DNA from: Campylobacterales bacterium
Lineage (GTDB): Bacteria; Campylobacterota_A; Desulfurellia; JAADFJ01
Assembly: GCA_027080125.1 (NCBI GenBank)
Contig: JALWSW010000214.1
Span: forward strand, 1-11,075
DNA: 11,075 nucleotides
Reading direction: 5' to 3'
A program made the translations under genes and the position numbers. Positions 6,483-11,075 of the stretch are shown here, in pieces (within the stretch, counting starts at the first letter, position 1; the number at the start of each line of letters is the position of its first letter). Under the pieces are notes generated by a model that did not search any database, had not been told where the DNA came from, and was given only the letters and a program-made list of their open reading frames with translations.

Positions 6483-8453
6483 ATGAATGTCATTGAAAGA
6501 GTAGTGGCTGCGGTTTTGGTGATTGCAGCTTTCGGATATTTCTTTTACAGGGTTTTTTATCTTTTAAAGCTTCTTAAAATCGGAAAACCTGAAAATCGAT
6601 ATGATCGGATAGGAGCGCGAATAATAATGGCAATTCGTCAATCCATATTCCAAGGCGCTCAATTCAGGGTAAAAACCGCAGATCATATTTATGCCGGAAT
6701 TATGCATATTTTTATACTCTGGGGCTTTATGATTCTGCTTCTGGGCGAAATCGAGATTCTGCTTTCGATATTCATACCGAATTTTAGCTTTGCATTTCTG
6801 AACAGTTTATATCCTTTCTATATTTTCTCTCAGGATCTTTTTATTTTTCTCATTATCGTTGCCATGCTTATGGCTTTTATCAGACGCTTTTTATGGCATC
6901 CGCGCCAGATTAATTATCATGCCGGAGCATATCTGATTCTGGTTGCAATATCGCTTCTTATGATAACGCTTTTGGGTATGAACATAGAACATCTGACAGA
7001 TGATCCGAGATTTGCCGCAGTTGCGTCCAAATGGGCTCCCTTTACGATGTTTGTTTACTCACACATTTTTCATCCCGCCTCATTCAACCATTCGATCTAT
7101 ATGAGCCTTTTTTGGGTTCATCTTGTGACAATTCTGGCATTTCTGGATTATATTCCAAACTCAAAACATCTTCATGTTTTAGCCGCAATACCTGCAAACT
7201 TTTTCAGACGGTTTACACCTCCCCTTCTAAAGCTTGCCCCTATTGATTTTGAAGATGAAAATCTTGGAACCCTTGGGGTTGCATCGGTCAAAGATATGAC
7301 CTGGAAACAGCTTTTTGATGGCTATTCCTGCACCGAATGCGGCAGATGCACCGAGCTGTGTCCTGCAAATAACACCGGAAAAGCACTCTCACCAAGAGAA
7401 ATAATCCTCAACACAAAAGAAAATCTATTCAAAAACGCCAAAACTCTTTTATCCGGCACTGCTGAGGCTGAGCTTCCGGTAAAACTGGTAGGTGATTCCA
7501 TCACCGAAGAGGAGATTTGGGCTTGCACAAGCTGCGGAGCATGCACCAACGTTTGTCCTGTAGGCAACGAACATTTGCGTGATATTATCGATATCAGGCG
7601 AAATCTTGTTATGGAACAAAGCTCGGTGCCATCACTGATGGGACAGGCTCTCAAAAGCATTGAAGCCAGAGAACACCCGTTTTTTGGCACCGCTGCTTCA
7701 CGCTCGGATTGGAGAAAAGGGATAGATGTGCCGTTTTTTGACAAAACAAAGGAGTATCTGCTCTGGATAGGCTGCTCGGCTGCATTTGAGGAAAGAAACC
7801 AGAAGATTGCTCAGGCAACCGTTGCCATACTAAAAAAAGCAGGCGTATCGTTCGGTATTCTGGAAAACGAGCGCTGCACCGGAGATCCTGCAAAACGAAT
7901 GGGCGATGAATATCAGTTCAGCCTGCTTGCAGGGGCAAACATCGACGAGTTTAACGAGCTTGGCGTAAAAAAGATTATCACTATCTGCCCGCATTGCTTT
8001 AACAGTTTCAAAAACGACTATCCCGATTATGGCGGCAATTATGAGGTTATAATGCATTCGGTTCTCATAGATGATCTTATAAAAACAGGAAAAATTCGGC
8101 TCAAAAAATCGGTAGAAAGCATCACGTTTCATGACCCGTGCTATCTTTCAAGGCATAACGATATCACCGAAGAGCCGCGGGAAGCGCTTTCTGCAGCCGG
8201 AAATCTCATTGAAATGAAGCAAAACAGAAAAAACAGCTTCTGCTGCGGAGGCGGCGGAGGTCTTTATTGGAGTGAAGAGGAAGGCGAGCGAATAAATCAG
8301 CATCGCGCAAAAGAGGCGCTCTCAACTCAGGCAGATATCGTAGCTACATCATGCCCGTTCTGTATGTCGATGATGACCGATGGTATAAGAACGTTTGATG
8401 AGCATAAAGAGGTGTTGGATATTGCCGAGATTGTTTACAAAAATATGATTTAA
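6483..8453 (+). CDS. Membrane (Fe-S) oxidoreductase, ETF:quinone oxidoreductase (EMO/FadF-like)
   Basis: The 656-residue protein has an N-terminal membrane domain with about five hydrophobic segments (near residues 5-30, 70-98, 112-134, 147-166 and 203-223), like the heme b subunit of nitrate reductase. His residues in or near these segments (H68, H75, H193, H197, H213) are candidate heme ligands. Then come two 4Fe-4S motifs, C283/C286/C289/C293 and C348/C351/C354/C358, and two CCG-type domains as in HdrD/GlpC: C431, C465, C502, C505, and C553, C587-C588, C624, C627. The first CCG domain has C-T (ERCTGDPAKR) in place of CC, as is usual for this subfamily. Relatives in syntrophic and respiratory bacteria pass electrons from reduced ETF to menaquinone. 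That role fits two acyl-CoA dehydrogenases in the same operon. The ATG is two bases after the previous stop and has only a weak binding site, suggesting coupling. Confidence 0.88.
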   Translation: MNVIERVVAAVLVIAAFGYFFYRVFYLLKLLKIGKPENRYDRIGARIIMAIRQSIFQGAQFRVKTADHIYAGIMHIFILWGFMILLLGEIEILLSIFIPNFSFAFLNSLYPFYIFSQDLFIFLIIVAMLMAFIRRFLWHPRQINYHAGAYLILVAISLLMITLLGMNIEHLTDDPRFAAVASKWAPFTMFVYSHIFHPASFNHSIYMSLFWVHLVTILAFLDYIPNSKHLHVLAAIPANFFRRFTPPLLKLAPIDFEDENLGTLGVASVKDMTWKQLFDGYSCTECGRCTELCPANNTGKALSPREIILNTKENLFKNAKTLLSGTAEAELPVKLVGDSITEEEIWACTSCGACTNVCPVGNEHLRDIIDIRRNLVMEQSSVPSLMGQALKSIEAREHPFFGTAASRSDWRKGIDVPFFDKTKEYLLWIGCSAAFEERNQKIAQATVAILKKAGVSFGILENERCTGDPAKRMGDEYQFSLLAGANIDEFNELGVKKIITICPHCFNSFKNDYPDYGGNYEVIMHSVLIDDLIKTGKIRLKKSVESITFHDPCYLSRHNDITEEPREALSAAGNLIEMKQNRKNSFCCGGGGGLYWSEEEGERINQHRAKEALSTQADIVATSCPFCMSMMTDGIRTFDEHKEVLDIAEIVYKNMI

Positions 8454-8456
8454 TTT

Positions 8457-8464
8457 AGGAGGAG
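8457..8464 (+). promoter_or_regulatory. Strong ribosome binding site for the hydroxyacyl-CoA dehydrogenase
   Basis: AGGAGGAG lies three bases before ATG 8468, in the 14-bp gap after the Fe-S protein gene. It fixes the start at the MKILVLGAGTMG sequence, which begins directly with the Rossmann strand. Confidence 0.7.
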
Positions 8465-8467
8465 TTT

Positions 8468-9340
8468 ATGAAGATTCTTGTGCTTGGTGCCGGAACAATG
8501 GGAGCAGGAATTGCTCAGGTAGCTATACAGGCAGGTCACTCTGTTGCTCTCATGGATGTTTCGATAGCGGCGCTGGATAAGGCAAAATCGAAGATATCAT
8601 CAGGATTGGCAAAGCTCGTATCAAAAGGCAAATTGAGTGAAGAAAAAAAGGAGGAAGCTCTTGGTAATATCTCATATTTTAGAGAATATGAGGGAATAGA
8701 GCCGGTGAATCTTGCGATAGAGGCGGTTACCGAAAAGATAGAGCTGAAACAGATGCTGATAAAAAAAGCATCATCGTTGGTAAAGGAAAACGGCATTTTC
8801 GCAACAAACACCTCATCGATTCCGATCTCTCTTCTTGCAACAAGTTTTACCGACCCCGCGCGTTTTATCGGAATGCATTTTATGAATCCCGTGCCCCTTA
8901 TGAAAGGCGTTGAGATAATACCCGGTATTCAAACATCTGAAAAAACCGTTGAGGAGGCAATTCTGTTTACCGAAGGGCTCGGCAAGATTCCCTCAAAGGC
9001 AAACGATACCGCCGGTTTTATAACCAATAGACTTATCGGAATCTATCTGAATGAAGCGGCAAAAGCCGTTCTTGAAGGAAACGATCCGGTCGAGGTCGAT
9101 CGTATGATGAAGGTTTGTTTCAATATGCCGATGGGCCCGTGCGAGCTTACCGATCTGATAGGCATAGATGTAACGGTCGATATGCTCAATGTTATGGCAT
9201 CCGCGTTTGGAGATCGTTATATCCCAAATCCTCTTCTGATGCAGCTTTATAATTCAGGCAGGCTGGGAAGAAAAGCAGGTATCGGCTTTTATCGATATGA
9301 AAAGGGCAAAGACCCGGAATGCGCAATAAGGAGAAAATAA
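8468..9340 (+). CDS. 3-hydroxyacyl-CoA dehydrogenase (NAD-dependent, Hbd/HAD type)
   Basis: This 290-residue enzyme oxidises (S)-3-hydroxyacyl-CoA to 3-oxoacyl-CoA. An N-terminal Rossmann fold with GAGTMGAG (residues 7-14) and acidic Asp30 at the end of the second strand indicates NAD rather than NADP. The catalytic set of the human enzyme (Ser137, His158, Glu170, Asn208) is matched at identical spacing by Ser116 (NTSSIP), His137 (GMHFMNPV), Glu149 (KGVEII) and Asn187 (FITNRL). The C-terminal dimerisation domain follows, with GPCELTDLIGID (223-234) and GRKAGIGFY (267-275). Length is normal for the stand-alone form, and it is not fused to a hydratase as in FadB. The 3' end contains the ribosome binding site for the thiolase. 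3-hydroxybutyryl-CoA is a plausible substrate, but chain length cannot be read from sequence. Confidence 0.94.
   Translation: MKILVLGAGTMGAGIAQVAIQAGHSVALMDVSIAALDKAKSKISSGLAKLVSKGKLSEEKKEEALGNISYFREYEGIEPVNLAIEAVTEKIELKQMLIKKASSLVKENGIFATNTSSIPISLLATSFTDPARFIGMHFMNPVPLMKGVEIIPGIQTSEKTVEEAILFTEGLGKIPSKANDTAGFITNRLIGIYLNEAAKAVLEGNDPVEVDRMMKVCFNMPMGPCELTDLIGIDVTVDMLNVMASAFGDRYIPNPLLMQLYNSGRLGRKAGIGFYRYEKGKDPECAIRRK
9328..9333 (+). promoter_or_regulatory. Ribosome binding site deciding the thiolase start
   Basis: AAGGAG lies nine bases before ATG 9343, inside the end of the preceding gene. It favours the start at 9343 (MKEIYVIATSRTP) over the in-frame ATG at 9319, which would add eight residues (MRNKEKIT) encoded by the binding site itself. 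Confidence 0.7.
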
Positions 9341-9342
9341 CT

Positions 9343-10533
9343 ATGAAAGAGATCTATGTGATAGCAACATCAAGAACACCAATCGGAAAATTCGGTTCTG
9401 CATTCAAAGATGTAAGCCCGGCAGAGCTGGGTGCTGCAGCGCTCAAGGATGCTTTAAAGCGAGCAGGCGTTGAAGGCAAAAACCTTGATCTTTATACCGT
9501 GGGTAATGTCCTTCGTGGAGGACAGGGGCAGGCGGTATCAAGACAGGTCGCTCTTCTGGCAGGAGTGCCGATTGAGGTTGACGGGTTTGCAGTTGATATG
9601 GTTTGTTCCTCAGGCATGGCAGCTGTTATGGCAGGCGCTATGGCAATAAAAGCATCAGATGCGTCGCTGGTTGCAGCAGGAGGCACCGAATCGATGAGTC
9701 AGGCGGCTCTGGCATATCCGGCATCTGTAAGATGGGGAGTAAAACATCTTATAGGCAAAGAGGTCAAGCTGATGGATCTTATGCTTACTGACGGCTTAAT
9801 AGACCCGATGAGCGGAGAGATGATGGGCATTCAAACCGAGAGGGTTGCCGCAGCTCACAATATAACAAGAGAGGAGCTTGACGAGGTAGCTTACAACAGC
9901 CACAAAAGGGCATCGGCGGCAACAGAAAACGGTGCTTTTGCAAGAGAAATAGTTCCTGTTACCGTTAAAACAAGAAAAGGTGATATAGTGGTCGATAAAG
10001 ATGAAGGAATCAGACCTCAAACCAGTATGGAATCGCTTGCCAAGCTAAGACCTGCATTCAAAAAAGACGGAGTGCTAACGGCGGGGAACTCAAGCCAGAT
10101 CTCCGACGGCGCGGCTATGCTGATTTTAGCCGACCAGAAAGCGGTAAAAAGGCATAATCTGAAACCGGTGGCAAAAATCATCGGCTATAGCTGGCTTGGA
10201 GGCGAAGGATGGGAGTTTAGCAACATACCCGGCAAGGCGACCGATAAACTCCTTGAAAAACTTGATATGAAAATCGATGAGTTCGATTATTTCGAAACCA
10301 ATGAAGCATTCGCAATAAACAATGTTCTGCTTCATAAGCATTTCTCCATCGATTATGAAAAAATCAATGCATTCGGAGGCGCTGTTGCGCTTGGTCATCC
10401 GATCGGAGCATCCGGCGCAAGAATAATAGGCACTCTGATAAATGTTCTCCAAAACAAAAATGCAAAAAAAGGCATAGCTATGATTTGCCACGGTCTTGGC
10501 GGAGCAACGGCAATTGCAATAGAAAAAATATAA
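9343..10533 (+). CDS. Thiolase (acetyl-CoA C-acyltransferase/acetyltransferase)
   Basis: This 396-residue thiolase should cleave 3-oxoacyl-CoA with CoA to release acetyl-CoA (or propionyl-CoA from a 2-methyl substrate). The nucleophile is Cys88 in DMVCSSGMAA, matching Cys89 of Zoogloea thiolase. NEAF (320-323), His352 in GHPIGASGAR and Cys382 complete the active site. The C-terminal loop reads CHGLGGATA (382-390) where most thiolases have C-x-G-G-G-x-G, so residues next to the second active-site Cys differ. Length is typical of a degradative or acetoacetyl-CoA thiolase. The start at 9343 is two bases after the previous stop. It ends the beta-oxidation set of the operon. The direction and chain length are inferred from context. 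Confidence 0.93.
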   Translation: MKEIYVIATSRTPIGKFGSAFKDVSPAELGAAALKDALKRAGVEGKNLDLYTVGNVLRGGQGQAVSRQVALLAGVPIEVDGFAVDMVCSSGMAAVMAGAMAIKASDASLVAAGGTESMSQAALAYPASVRWGVKHLIGKEVKLMDLMLTDGLIDPMSGEMMGIQTERVAAAHNITREELDEVAYNSHKRASAATENGAFAREIVPVTVKTRKGDIVVDKDEGIRPQTSMESLAKLRPAFKKDGVLTAGNSSQISDGAAMLILADQKAVKRHNLKPVAKIIGYSWLGGEGWEFSNIPGKATDKLLEKLDMKIDEFDYFETNEAFAINNVLLHKHFSIDYEKINAFGGAVALGHPIGASGARIIGTLINVLQNKNAKKGIAMICHGLGGATAIAIEKI

Positions 10534-10547
10534 CAAAGGGGGTTTAT

Positions 10548-11075
10548 ATGAGTAATGACTATTTTTCGAAAACCGGAGAACTGTTTAATCCCAAAAGAAT
10601 TAAAAATGCTCCTGAGGCGCTAAAAGGGGTTAAGATTCTGGAGCTTACCACATTGGTGCTTGGACCTGAGTTGCCTTCGAATCTTGCGGAGTTTGGCGCT
10701 GAAGTTATCAAGGTAGAACTTCCGGGTGTAGGCGATACGATGCGCTCGCTCACTCCTTATGCAACATTTTACAAAAATCAAGCACTGGGTTTTGTTCAGC
10801 TTTCCCGCAACAAATATCACTGCACCCTTGATGTGCGTAAACCTGAAGGAGTTGAAATCTTCAAAAAACTTGCAAGCCAAGTCGATATTGTCGTTGAAAA
10901 TCTCAGAAGCGGAACAACCGATCGTTGGGGCATAGGCTACAGACAGCTAAGAGAGGTCAATCCAAAGCTGATCTATATCGCTCTGAACGGATTCGGACAA
11001 TGGGGAGACTATACCGATAGACCTGCCTATGACGCAGTGGCGCAATCTGAAACCGGATTTGCGGCAATAAACGGT
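10548..11075 (+). CDS. CaiB/BaiF (family III) CoA-transferase, N-terminal part (3' end cut by window)
   Basis: The frame is open from ATG 10548 to the window end (176 codons); family members are usually about 380-420 residues, so under half is visible. The start follows an AAAGGGGG site (10535-10542). Family features are LKGVKILELTTLVLGP (26-41), LAEFGAEVIKVE (46-57), a DVRKPEG stretch (95-101), VDIVVENLRSGT (112-123) and the RPAYDAVAQSETG segment (158-170). Asp162 there aligns with the catalytic aspartate (Asp169) of formyl-CoA transferase, which forms the acyl anhydride and thioester intermediates. These enzymes move CoA from one acyl-CoA to another acid. Here it may activate the pathway's acid from a product acyl-CoA without spending ATP. 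Donor and acceptor are unknown, and some family members are racemases. Confidence 0.9.
   Translation, partial: MSNDYFSKTGELFNPKRIKNAPEALKGVKILELTTLVLGPELPSNLAEFGAEVIKVELPGVGDTMRSLTPYATFYKNQALGFVQLSRNKYHCTLDVRKPEGVEIFKKLASQVDIVVENLRSGTTDRWGIGYRQLREVNPKLIYIALNGFGQWGDYTDRPAYDAVAQSETGFAAING

Noticed and set aside
7322..7744. 140-codon open frame on the minus strand
   Set aside because: It is antisense to the Fe-S cluster region, where the conserved cysteine motifs prove the + strand reading.
10126..10536. 136-codon minus-strand frame over the thiolase end
   Set aside because: It covers the thiolase NEAF, GHP and Cys382 motifs on the opposite strand; no independent support.

Overview
The window is a single co-directional run of ten complete or partial protein genes on the + strand, preceded by the end of a regulator gene. 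All but the regulator encode acyl-CoA catabolism or its electron-transfer step. I see no rRNA, tRNA, mobile element, CRISPR array or convincing terminator. The DNA is A+T-leaning, with frequent ATA, AGA and AAA codons and strong AGGAGG-type ribosome binding sites throughout. Composition and codon use look uniform, so there is no sign of recent patchwork transfer. The membrane Fe-S oxidoreductase of the ETF:menaquinone oxidoreductase (EMO/FadF-like) type suggests a bacterium with anaerobic or facultative quinone-linked respiration, possibly Desulfobacterota or Deferribacterota. That lineage guess is inference and weak.

Layout: (1) 1-282, the C-terminal end of an IclR-family regulator, 9 bp before the first enzyme. 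(2) 292-4003, a module of isovaleryl-CoA-dehydrogenase-type acyl-CoA dehydrogenase, an AtuA/DUF1446 protein split into two genes, and a LiuC/AtuE-like crotonase-fold protein. (3) 4000-6480, a second, larger VLCAD/ACAD9-like acyl-CoA dehydrogenase and a classical enoyl-CoA hydratase. (4) 6483-8453, a membrane Fe-S protein expected to pass ETF electrons to quinone. (5) 8468-10533, 3-hydroxyacyl-CoA dehydrogenase and thiolase. (6) 10548 to the window end, the start of a CaiB/BaiF (family III) CoA-transferase. Genes are separated by 0-14 bp or overlap by 4 bp, apart from two spacers of 48 and 51 bp, so one operon is the simplest reading.

Working together, the CoA-transferase could activate a carboxylic acid. 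The second dehydrogenase, second hydratase, hydroxyacyl-CoA dehydrogenase and thiolase give a complete beta-oxidation turn, with EMO as electron outlet. The first module resembles parts of the leucine (liu) and acyclic terpene (atu) pathways, which handle beta-methyl-branched acyl-CoAs, but no biotin-dependent carboxylase, HMG-CoA lyase or ETF is in view. The substrate is unknown. The most interesting element is the split AtuA pair, whose biochemical role is not established, placed in a beta-oxidation operon with its own quinone reductase.
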